Part shown: in pieces, positions 34,277 to 43,223 of the stretch
How positions within the stretch are numbered: position 1 is the first letter of the stretch
How the letters are laid out: every line of letters starts with the position of its first letter
Source of the DNA: SIG454 sp045646365
GTDB lineage: Bacteria > Bacillota > Clostridia > Monoglobales > Monoglobaceae
Direction of reading: 5' to 3'
DNA length: 64,000 nucleotides
Assembly (NCBI GenBank): GCA_045646365.1
Contig: JAZRKP010000086.1
Location: 40,788-104,787 of the forward strand
The notes under the pieces: model-generated
What the model saw: the letters and a program-made list of their open reading frames with translations, nothing else
Told to the model about the DNA's origin: nothing
Databases searched by the model: none
Translations under genes and position numbers: made by a program

Positions 34277-36571
34277 ATGAGAAAATTAACAGCACTTTTA
34301 TTAGCATTAGTATGCCTATTAACAAGCTTTAGCGTGTCTGCGGCAGGGAATGTCAATGTGGATAGCGTGATTGCAAGCGGATATATCCAGAGTGGGAAAA
34401 TTGGTAATATATTTTCTATAACAGATACAGTTATCAAGTTTACACAGGAATATGAAAATATATCAAATTCAACTGCAAACATTGTGGCGGAATACAAGGT
34501 TCTGGATGAAAACAACAACACAATAAAGGAATATTCCGGATTGAAACTTGAGATACCTGCAGGTGAAAAAGCAACCTTTGAATTTGCGGTTGAAAACCCT
34601 GATAAATATGGTGTTTATACTTTGGAAGTGCCAATCCTTGTCAGTGTAAACGGGACAACTTATGCAAAGACCTATAAGGAAGGCTTTTCGGTTTGCATAG
34701 ATTTAACCGGGGAAAATGCTGACCCGAATTTCGGATTTGCTCAGCAAATAGTAAACAGAGATTTTGGCGATGTTGATGTTACGCCAACTCTTATGAGAAA
34801 TGCAGGTGCAACCTGGTACAGAGAAGAATGTATGTCTTGGAGTAAGGTTGAAAAAGATTCAAGAGGAGTATATACAATTCCAGAGGGAACAATAGAGAAA
34901 CTTCAAAAAATAAAGGATAGCGGTCTTAAAATTGTTTGTATATTAAACGGAACAAATCCGCTTTATAATTTCCCTAAAAGTGATGAGGCAATAAATGCCT
35001 TTGTGAAGTATTGTGAATATGTTGCAAAGCAGTTTGATGGAATAGTAGACCATTATGAAATCTGGAACGAATGGAATGTGAAACAGGAAACCGACACGGA
35101 AGGATATTACAATAAAACGGATGTATATGCAAAAGTTCTTGCAAAGGCTTATACGGCGGTAAAGAATGTTAATCCAAATAATACGATTATCGGTTGTGTT
35201 ACAGGAAGTATTGACTATGCCTGGATTGACAGGGTGTTGGAAAGTCTTGATGGAACAAAGGCGATGGATGCAATAAGCGTGCATTCATATCCGTGGAAAA
35301 AAGATGACGGCGTTGATGAAGCTCAGCTTATCGACGATACGGCAAGGCTGAGAGAAGTAATGGAAAAACACTCTGTGGATGTTCCGATTTGGCTTTCGGA
35401 GATTGGGTTCAGCACTTTTGATGGAGAAACAACATGGCTTGCTCCTTGCACAAATGAACAACAACTCAATTCTTTGGTTTTGGTAAATGCAATAAACAAG
35501 GGCTACAGTTTGTTTGATAAGCTGATTCAGTATTCATTCCATGACAGAGCTGATTTTTCGGCTATTCAGTCAAACTGGGGATTGGTTAATTGCTGGCAGA
35601 GAGGTTTCACAGATAAACCTGAGGCAGAACTGACTCCTTATGGAGCAAAGCCTGCGTATCTCGGTATCGCCGCAATGAATTATTTCACAGGCGGAAACAC
35701 CGTGTTTGAGGGGATGGAAAAGGCTGAGCAAGACGAAGTATATATGCTTAAATTCAGAAATAACAATCTTCGCTCCAATGTTATGCTCTGCATAAACGGT
35801 GATATTGACTCATCTGTGGAAAAGAGCATAGTACTTGACACAAACGAACTAAAGGTGTATGATAAATACGGTAATTGCGTTAATAAAATGGTTTCAGATA
35901 CGGGAGAATTTGCTCTGGATATTTCAGCAGAACCAATGTATTTAACCTGGCCGGTTGAGGGGGGTTCAGAATTCTTAAATGTGTCGGTAAATGAGAACAC
36001 GAAAAAAGTTATTATAAGCGGTGTAGCAGAAGCTCCCGGTGACTTGGTTACGGTTATGGTTGTTTCAAAAGGTGAGGAACTCAGTTCGTATGACCCTGAG
36101 CGTACTTTGTTTGTAGGTCAGGCGACTGCGGATGCTTACGGCGAATACCAGATGTCGTTTATTATGCCGGAAATTCTGGGACAGTTTGAGGTATATGCAA
36201 ACTCAACAATGCGCAGGGAAAAGAAAAAGAATGACTTGGTTTTAAGTTATTCGGTTCCTGAAATAAAGGTTATGCAAAGCGGTGTTGATGTATATGCAAT
36301 GAGTGAGTTGAATGCATCAAATCCTGTTGAGCTTGAACTCAGAGGCTTTGTTGATTTAGCAGACGAAGAGCCTGTATTGATTATTGCACAGTACAAAGAG
36401 GGACAACTTGTATCTGCTCAGCTCGATGATAAGGCTATTGGAGATTGCACAGAAGTGGGTAATGAGATAAAGAAAAGCTTCAGTGTGCAAAACGGAGTAG
36501 ATAAGATTAAAATTATGTATATGAATATAAACAATATGAAACCATTTGTTGCCGCTTATGAGATAAAATAG
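34277..36571 (+). CDS. Secreted clan GH-A glycoside hydrolase with Ig-like flanks
   Basis: The 764-residue protein has a signal peptide (about 1-22), an Ig-like domain (about 25-140), a (beta/alpha)8 catalytic domain (about 150-500) with acid/base E265 in HYEIWNEWN and likely nucleophile E375 in IWLSEIGF, and two C-terminal beta domains. The motifs fit clan GH-A (GH39 / GH5 / GH-unclassified type), but I cannot name the family. The region GVAEAPGDLVTVMVV is shared with the middle of the protein at 40,042, and the N-terminal Ig and barrel with the protein at 36,592. It lacks an SLH anchor. AGGAGAAA precedes the start. Confidence 0.78.
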   Translation: MRKLTALLLALVCLLTSFSVSAAGNVNVDSVIASGYIQSGKIGNIFSITDTVIKFTQEYENISNSTANIVAEYKVLDENNNTIKEYSGLKLEIPAGEKATFEFAVENPDKYGVYTLEVPILVSVNGTTYAKTYKEGFSVCIDLTGENADPNFGFAQQIVNRDFGDVDVTPTLMRNAGATWYREECMSWSKVEKDSRGVYTIPEGTIEKLQKIKDSGLKIVCILNGTNPLYNFPKSDEAINAFVKYCEYVAKQFDGIVDHYEIWNEWNVKQETDTEGYYNKTDVYAKVLAKAYTAVKNVNPNNTIIGCVTGSIDYAWIDRVLESLDGTKAMDAISVHSYPWKKDDGVDEAQLIDDTARLREVMEKHSVDVPIWLSEIGFSTFDGETTWLAPCTNEQQLNSLVLVNAINKGYSLFDKLIQYSFHDRADFSAIQSNWGLVNCWQRGFTDKPEAELTPYGAKPAYLGIAAMNYFTGGNTVFEGMEKAEQDEVYMLKFRNNNLRSNVMLCINGDIDSSVEKSIVLDTNELKVYDKYGNCVNKMVSDTGEFALDISAEPMYLTWPVEGGSEFLNVSVNENTKKVIISGVAEAPGDLVTVMVVSKGEELSSYDPERTLFVGQATADAYGEYQMSFIMPEILGQFEVYANSTMRREKKKNDLVLSYSVPEIKVMQSGVDVYAMSELNASNPVELELRGFVDLADEEPVLIIAQYKEGQLVSAQLDDKAIGDCTEVGNEIKKSFSVQNGVDKIKIMYMNINNMKPFVAAYEIK

Positions 36572-36591
36572 CGGAAAAAGGAGACCTGGTA

Positions 36592-39500
36592 ATGATGAAG
36601 TATATGAGAAAAAGTATCGCCTTTATATTGGCTATGCTTGTATGTTTCAGCAGTGTTACATTTGCTGCCTCGTCGGTTGAGGATGTCGTAGAGGAAGATT
36701 ATCCTCTGGCAATCCTCGGCTCTAAAATTGAGACCAGAGGTATGAGAATTTCAACAGAATATACCCCGACTGTTAAAGGTGGCAGAGAGGGTTTGATGTC
36801 AGGCGTTCAGGTTGGCGGTGGCAGACCTGAATATATCCTCGTAGATATTGATGACAACTGGGCGTATAACTTGCCGATATATACAGGTATTGAGGTTATT
36901 GTTGAGTATTTTGATGATGTTGAGGGTAAATTTAACCTTACATATAATACACATAAGCCTGATGTAGGGAAATATACAACCCCTAATACCGAATGGGGCG
37001 GAGATGCTTTGGTTGTGGAACTGGGCGGTACTATGGAATGGAAAACACATACATTCTATTTGGAGGACGCAAAGTTTGCAAACAAGATTGGTTGCGATTT
37101 CAGACTGGGTATCTGGTGGCCTACGGCGAAGAACAATTACGGGGCGATTACATTCGGTTCAATAGCCGTTAAGAAAGTTCCTATAAGAACACCTCTTTTG
37201 TATAACGGATTGTCCTCGGCTCAAATCGGTAATATATTTTCCATTGACGATGAGATAAAGCTTTCACACGAATTTGAAAATAAGCTTTCCGAAGATGTAA
37301 CAACAACTGTTAAAACGGAAATATATGACATCAATAATGATTTGCTTGCCGAGAATACACAAAGCACTACGCTTGGTGCAATGGAACATAAGAAAATAGA
37401 TATTCAGATAGATAATCCTAAAAAGTATGGGATTTACAGGGTTATTGCAACAGAACAGACTTATATAAACAGTAATCCTGAAAATGTTACGACGCACATT
37501 CACGAGCAGGAGTTCTCGATTAGTATGAAAATCAGTGACGAGGACAGAAACCCAATGGTTGGTTACGCTCAGCATCTTTTAAGAGGATATGGCTCGCCTG
37601 ACTATACGCCTGGTTTGATTAAGCAAGCCGGCGGAACATGGGTAAGAGAGGACTTCCTTAAATGGCAAGAGGTTGAGAAATCACCTGGGGTATATGAAAT
37701 CCCTGAAAGTGAAAAAGAGAAGCTCAGAAAAATCAAGGCGAGCGGATTGAATATCCTTGGTATATTTATGGGTAGAGTTTCGTTCTATGATGGTGGAGCA
37801 AACCCACATACGGACGAGGGGATTGCCGCATTTGCAAAATACTGTGCTTTTATGGCAAAGGAACTCAGGGGAATTGTTGACCACTGGGAAATGTGGAATG
37901 AGTGGAATATTAAGGCGTTTAATCCGACATTGGAATCTCCCGAAGTGTATGCAAAGTTAGTTAAGGCGGTTTACACTGAGGTTAAAAAGGTAAATCCTGA
38001 CGCATTTCTTATCGGATGTGATACAGCAGGTATTGCAGATGAAAAATATACGCTTAATGTATATACATGGGTAAAGAGAGTGTTTGACGCTGGTGCATAT
38101 GACTATATGGATGCAGTAAGCGGACATCACTATGACTGGGATAAAGATAAGTTCGACGAGCGGAAATTTATTACCGTTGCAAAATCATACAGGGAACTTA
38201 TGAGTCAGTATGGAGAGCCTAAACCGCTATGGATTACTGAAACGGGTGCCGCGACGAGTCTAGACAAAGCCCCAAAAGATGAACAGCCTGGAGTTCTTGC
38301 CCTGATTTATGCAATGTCGGTAGCGTATGATTTGTGTGACCAAATGATGTACTATTGCTTCTATGACAGAGCGGACGATTCTTATGTGGAGGCGTCGTGG
38401 GGTGTTCTTAACTGCTGGCAAAGAGGATACACCAGTTTACCTGAGGCGAACAGAACAGCGAACAGTGCAAAGCCCGGTTACCTTGGAGTTGCCGCTATGA
38501 ATAGCTTCGTTGGCGGGACTGCAGAATTTGAAAAAGTCCTCGAAAAAGACAGAGCCTATGCCTTGAAATTCCGTAACAAGAAGCTTGGCAAAGATGTAAT
38601 GATGGCACTCTCAGGCGTATATAGCGGTGTGGTTGTTAATTATAATCTTGGCTGTAAAAATGTTATTGTTTACGATGTTTTCGGAAACGAAATGGCAAGA
38701 CTTTCATCGGATACGGGAATCTATACACTTAATGTAGCGAATAATCCGGTTTATGTTGTAGGTGATTTTGGTTCTTTTGAACTTGCGGATGATAATGTTG
38801 CTTTGGTAAAAAGTGAAGATACTGAAAAAGCGACTGTTTCAGGCGATAATGTTGAGTTTATTTACACGAAAAACACAAATAAGAACCTGAATATCAAGAT
38901 TGATATTCCAAGTTCTCTGAAATTGTTGGAAGAGCCTGTCTTTTCAGGGAATACCGCAAAAATTAACCTTCAGGTTGTGGAAAATGCGGAAAAAATTAAA
39001 TTTAATGTTACAGTTACAGACGATGCGGGAAATGTTGTTTACACACAGGAACACAGAATTTTAATTACACATCCTATTGATGTTGTGGTTAAAACTTCAC
39101 AGGTATCCAAAAACTCCATTCACTGGAGAGCGGAAGTTACAGTAAAGAGTCTTTGTAACACATCAAATATCAGTGGTAGTGTTAAGGTGACAGAGCCTGA
39201 AGAAATTGCTGAACTTGCAAGAGAAAGAGATTTTGAATTAGCACCTCGTGAGGAAACGACATTCTATTATACAATTCCTGAGAGCTCTATTCAAAAGGTT
39301 ATGGATATGACAACGGTTGTTAAGACTAACAGTGGTTATGAAACAACTGAAATAACGAAGCTTGATTTCACAACGGCAAGCTATACAGAAACGCCACCGG
39401 TAATTGACGGAATAATCAGTCCTGGTGAATGGAATTCCGTGTGGATTGGCGCTGATGAGCTTAAGGATACTAAACAGATAGCTGACTGGACAGGTGCGGA

Positions 39501-40014
39501 TGATTTGTCATTCAACGGCACGATGCAGTGGGACGAGAAATACTTCTATCTTGCGGGAATAGTAAGAGATAATATGAATTCCGTTTCTTATTCGCCTACG
39601 GGGGCGTCGAACCTGTGGAGAGGCGACAGTATACAGTTCGGTATAGATGATCACGATGCGGTTAATGCAATGGATACAGTGTTATTTACAGAGGTTGGTA
39701 TAGCATATGTTCCCGGTGAGGGAAATGTTGCTTTCAGATACAAAACAGCTTACGAATCACCTGTAAATGTTAAAATCGAAAATGCGAAGCTTGTTGTAAA
39801 GAGATTTGATACCTACACGGTTTATGAACTTGCTATTCCGTGGGACGAGCTTTTCTATGAGAATTATGTTCCGAATCCCGGAATGCCTTATCGTTTCTCA
39901 GTTCTTGTAAATGACAATGACGGTCAGGGAAGAAGGGGCTGGATTGAATACTGTTCAGGTATTGGAACGAATAAAAATGTTGAATTGTTCGGAACAATGA
40001 AACTTTCTAAATAA
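36592..40014 (+). CDS. Secreted clan GH-A glycoside hydrolase with C-terminal CBM9-like domain
   Basis: The 1140-residue protein has a signal peptide (about 1-26), an N-terminal beta-sandwich that may bind sugar (about 30-195), an Ig-like domain (about 200-312), a catalytic barrel (about 320-680) with acid/base E437 in HWEMWNEWN and likely nucleophile E550 in PLWITETGA, beta domains, and a C-terminal CBM9-like domain (about 925-1140, with PPVIDGIISPGEW and WRGDSIQFGIDD). It is a paralogue of the protein at 34,277. The CBM9-like end suggests binding to chain ends of a plant or host polysaccharide. GGAG lies 8 bp ahead of the ATG. The substrate is unknown. Confidence 0.78.
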   Translation: MMKYMRKSIAFILAMLVCFSSVTFAASSVEDVVEEDYPLAILGSKIETRGMRISTEYTPTVKGGREGLMSGVQVGGGRPEYILVDIDDNWAYNLPIYTGIEVIVEYFDDVEGKFNLTYNTHKPDVGKYTTPNTEWGGDALVVELGGTMEWKTHTFYLEDAKFANKIGCDFRLGIWWPTAKNNYGAITFGSIAVKKVPIRTPLLYNGLSSAQIGNIFSIDDEIKLSHEFENKLSEDVTTTVKTEIYDINNDLLAENTQSTTLGAMEHKKIDIQIDNPKKYGIYRVIATEQTYINSNPENVTTHIHEQEFSISMKISDEDRNPMVGYAQHLLRGYGSPDYTPGLIKQAGGTWVREDFLKWQEVEKSPGVYEIPESEKEKLRKIKASGLNILGIFMGRVSFYDGGANPHTDEGIAAFAKYCAFMAKELRGIVDHWEMWNEWNIKAFNPTLESPEVYAKLVKAVYTEVKKVNPDAFLIGCDTAGIADEKYTLNVYTWVKRVFDAGAYDYMDAVSGHHYDWDKDKFDERKFITVAKSYRELMSQYGEPKPLWITETGAATSLDKAPKDEQPGVLALIYAMSVAYDLCDQMMYYCFYDRADDSYVEASWGVLNCWQRGYTSLPEANRTANSAKPGYLGVAAMNSFVGGTAEFEKVLEKDRAYALKFRNKKLGKDVMMALSGVYSGVVVNYNLGCKNVIVYDVFGNEMARLSSDTGIYTLNVANNPVYVVGDFGSFELADDNVALVKSEDTEKATVSGDNVEFIYTKNTNKNLNIKIDIPSSLKLLEEPVFSGNTAKINLQVVENAEKIKFNVTVTDDAGNVVYTQEHRILITHPIDVVVKTSQVSKNSIHWRAEVTVKSLCNTSNISGSVKVTEPEEIAELARERDFELAPREETTFYYTIPESSIQKVMDMTTVVKTNSGYETTEITKLDFTTASYTETPPVIDGIISPGEWNSVWIGADELKDTKQIADWTGADDLSFNGTMQWDEKYFYLAGIVRDNMNSVSYSPTGASNLWRGDSIQFGIDDHDAVNAMDTVLFTEVGIAYVPGEGNVAFRYKTAYESPVNVKIENAKLVVKRFDTYTVYELAIPWDELFYENYVPNPGMPYRFSVLVNDNDGQGRRGWIEYCSGIGTNKNVELFGTMKLSK

Positions 40015-40041
40015 ACAATCATTTTTGGAGGTAAAACTTAA

Positions 40042-43000
40042 ATGAAGCTTAATAAAATTCTTAACCTTGTGTTAGCACTTGCGGTATCAGTTACGGCGTT
40101 ATCCTTGCCAACAGTTTCTATGGCAGAAACTACTGATGCTGACAGAGTTATATATGAGGATAATTTTGATAAATATACAGGGTTTTCAGGAACATTGCAT
40201 AACCTTCCTGTTCGTGAGAATGTTTTTAGGGAAAGCTCTGAGTTTAAATCGGAGAATAAATACAGTAAATATGCCATATTAGCGGACGAAAACGACCCGA
40301 CAAATAAGTGGATACAGTTGGATTCGCCTTATAATTCAAGTTTTAGACAATATTACCCTACAAATATAGAGTATCTCCCTGATGAGCCAATCCTCACAAA
40401 GGAAAACCAGATGGAAAAGGGAAGTCTGAAACTCAGCTTTTCGTTCTGTGTTGACGATATGACTGAAAATGGTGGGGCTACGGGCTTATTCAAAGTTTTA
40501 AGTGCGGAGTCGCTGGATGGTACTTTAGATGATTATAAATTGACAATGTTTGGTCTTGGTGCGCTTTATCAAAATGGTAAACTTAAGGCGGCAATTCAGA
40601 CAGCAAGTGCGGATTATGACAGAACAAATCTTCTTGATAGTGGCGAGTGGTATGATGTTGTGCTGATTTATGATTTACTTGGAAACAACCTGAACACAAA
40701 TGTTGTTAAGCAATCTGACGGAACACTTATTAAGAACTTTGACCATAAGCTTAACTGGTGCGGTCCTTTTGGTGCGGCAACTCCTGAAGAGGCAAGAGAA
40801 TATGAGGCTATAAGAAATGTTTTATTTAGAACAGACAAAGGCTTGACCGTTAGTATTGATGATTTCAAGCTTGAATATTATCTTGCTAAGCCTGAAATCA
40901 GCCCGAAGGATATTGCTATTACGGATTACAGAGGCGTCGTTGTTGAAAATACAGATGCAGTATCTCCTGCGGTTATATCTATAAAGCTTCCGTTCGGAAC
41001 AACTATGTCAGAGGAAAGCACTAATGCTGAAACGATTACTCTTAAAGACAGTAAGGGTAATGCGGTTGAGTATGTTCCAGAATACAGCCATAATGCTTAT
41101 ACTTTGAAAATCAGTAATTGTCTTGATATAAACGAAACCTATACATTATATATTCCTGAAACTGTTGAGAATATTTTTGGCGAAAGTCTTGGAAGAGAAG
41201 TGACATACAGTTTCACAACAACAAACAAGAAACCTGAATTTATGGCAATAGAATCGGTTAAAATCGGGGAATCAGAGATTGCAGAGCTTAGTGATATTGT
41301 CAACGGCGAAACAATCGATGTTTATATTGAATATGCAAACAACAGTAATGAAGAAATAAGCAGTTTTGTGAGCGTGTCATATTATAGTGACGATATGCTC
41401 GTTTATACAGAGAGTGCTGAGGGAGAAACTGTTTCTGCAGGAGAAATGGGAGCAGAAACAATTCCGTTTATCGTTCCGTCAAGCGATATTGTTAATCTTG
41501 AAGAGATTGACAGAGTTTCCGTTTGCCTTTGGGAAAGCTTTGAAAATTCAATAGCTTATGTTGCATCTTTTGAGATAGGCGGAAATGCGGACGAAGAATT
41601 TGAAGTAACTGTATCAGAGCCAACCGTTACATATTCATATAATGAGTCCACCTTGAATATTCAGGGGGTTGCAGGTGAAAACAGTAAATATGTGACAGTG
41701 CAGATTCTGAAACCTGAAGGCTCATTTGAAACCGGAACAGACGAAATGGTACTTTACAGAGGACAGTCGCCTGTTAAAAACGGTGCATATTCTGTTAAGA
41801 TTCGATTTGACGAAAAGCAAAATTTGGACTCAACACTTGAATCGGGAGTGTATCCTGCAAGAATATTTGTTGATGATAAAATGCTTGATATTGATGAAGT
41901 TTATATAAACGCATATCCTGACTTTGTGGCAGATTGCAAAGCTTTGAGCGATGCGGCTAAGAATAGTGACTTTGAAGAATTTAAAAGAATAATCAATGAA
42001 GAAAGACAAAGCCTTAACTTTGAGGTTGGGTTTGCCAAAGGTGATACTTTAGATAATGAGCTTGAGGCGTATTTTGCTTATGTTAAAGAAAATTCATTGG
42101 ATGCAAATGATGAAACAGCAAACGCACAAGCCTTTAAGACTTATGTTGCAATAGAATATCTTAACCAGAACAAGCTTTCAAATGTTGAAAAATATATGAA
42201 TGAATTGCTTATTGATAAGAATGTTAAAACGCTATCTTCAGAGATGATTTATGACGGCGAGGTAAGTGCTTATTTTGGTAAGCTTGTATCCGGAAAGAAT
42301 ATTGAAGGCGTGGACAAGTTTGAAGAAAAGATAAAGGAAGGCTTAATCCTGACTACTGCGAAATACGGAAACGGCTACGGCGACCTTAAGAAAGTTTTGG
42401 AAAAATGCGGTGATGCCGTAGGTATCAGCACTCCTGTATCAACGACTGCTTGTAAGGCGTTGATGGGAAACAGTTATAAAAACGGTAAAACTTTCAAAGA
42501 AGAATATGATAAAAACAAATCCTCATCCTCCGGTGGTGGCGGAGGAGGCGGCGGTGGCGGCGGCTCTTCATCGGGTGGCGGCAGCAGCAAAGGAGAGTCA
42601 ACTTCCAGTGTTGTTAAGCTTGAAACTGTTGAAAAGACCGAACTCGTTCCCGTTACAAAGGAATTTAATGATATTGATAATTATGAATGGGCAACCGAGA
42701 GTATATTAGGTCTTGCCGACAAGGGAATAATTAACGGCGTTTCCGAAAATAAATTCGCTCCGTCAAGAAATGTTATGCGAGAGGAATTTGCGAAAATTAT
42801 CGTAGGTGCTCTTGATATGACGGAATATGAATATGGCGGAAATATCTTCGCAGATGCAAATGCAGGCGAATGGTTTACTCCATATATTAACATTGCGGCG
42901 GATTTAGGTGTTGCAAACGGTGTTGGCGGCGGACACTTTGGCGTTGGCGTGAATATCAGCAGACAGGATATGGCTGTTATGATATACAATGCTCTCTTGT

Positions 43001-43206
43001 ATCGTGGCGTTAATATGGTAAGCGGTGAGTTGCACTTTGCAGATAGCAATGAAATCGCACCTTATGCAAAAACTGCGGTTAGTGCTCTTTATAATATGGG
43101 GGCAATTAACGGTGTTTCAGAGACAAGCTTTGCACCAAACAATTATGCAACAAGAGCTGAGGCGGCAAAAATGGTATATCGTGTACTCGGACAATTACAA
43201 GGTTAA
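40042..43206 (+). CDS. SLH-anchored surface protein with LamG-like and Ig-like modules
   Basis: The 1054-residue protein has a signal peptide (about 1-29), a LamG-like module (about 33-290), a bacterial Ig-like domain (about 295-400), a further beta domain ending in RVSVCLWESFENSIAYVASFEIGG, a module shared with the enzyme at 34,277 (about 525-620), a helical spacer (about 635-820), a Gly/Ser-rich linker (42520-42592), and three S-layer homology domains (about 873-1054, FNDIDNYEWATESI, FADANAGEWFTPYI, FADSNEIAPYAKTAV). It should sit on the cell wall and present sugar-binding modules. TTTTGGAGG precedes the start. No catalytic residues are seen. Confidence 0.82.
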   Translation: MKLNKILNLVLALAVSVTALSLPTVSMAETTDADRVIYEDNFDKYTGFSGTLHNLPVRENVFRESSEFKSENKYSKYAILADENDPTNKWIQLDSPYNSSFRQYYPTNIEYLPDEPILTKENQMEKGSLKLSFSFCVDDMTENGGATGLFKVLSAESLDGTLDDYKLTMFGLGALYQNGKLKAAIQTASADYDRTNLLDSGEWYDVVLIYDLLGNNLNTNVVKQSDGTLIKNFDHKLNWCGPFGAATPEEAREYEAIRNVLFRTDKGLTVSIDDFKLEYYLAKPEISPKDIAITDYRGVVVENTDAVSPAVISIKLPFGTTMSEESTNAETITLKDSKGNAVEYVPEYSHNAYTLKISNCLDINETYTLYIPETVENIFGESLGREVTYSFTTTNKKPEFMAIESVKIGESEIAELSDIVNGETIDVYIEYANNSNEEISSFVSVSYYSDDMLVYTESAEGETVSAGEMGAETIPFIVPSSDIVNLEEIDRVSVCLWESFENSIAYVASFEIGGNADEEFEVTVSEPTVTYSYNESTLNIQGVAGENSKYVTVQILKPEGSFETGTDEMVLYRGQSPVKNGAYSVKIRFDEKQNLDSTLESGVYPARIFVDDKMLDIDEVYINAYPDFVADCKALSDAAKNSDFEEFKRIINEERQSLNFEVGFAKGDTLDNELEAYFAYVKENSLDANDETANAQAFKTYVAIEYLNQNKLSNVEKYMNELLIDKNVKTLSSEMIYDGEVSAYFGKLVSGKNIEGVDKFEEKIKEGLILTTAKYGNGYGDLKKVLEKCGDAVGISTPVSTTACKALMGNSYKNGKTFKEEYDKNKSSSSGGGGGGGGGGGSSSGGGSSKGESTSSVVKLETVEKTELVPVTKEFNDIDNYEWATESILGLADKGIINGVSENKFAPSRNVMREEFAKIIVGALDMTEYEYGGNIFADANAGEWFTPYINIAADLGVANGVGGGHFGVGVNISRQDMAVMIYNALLYRGVNMVSGELHFADSNEIAPYAKTAVSALYNMGAINGVSETSFAPNNYATRAEAAKMVYRVLGQLQG

Positions 43207-43223
43207 AGGGGAGGTGACTAACT

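Noticed and set aside
42520..42592. GGN-rich tract in the SLH-LamG protein gene, possible frameshift or repeat expansion
   Set aside because: The frame stays open on both sides with sensible domains, so it is a normal Gly/Ser linker.
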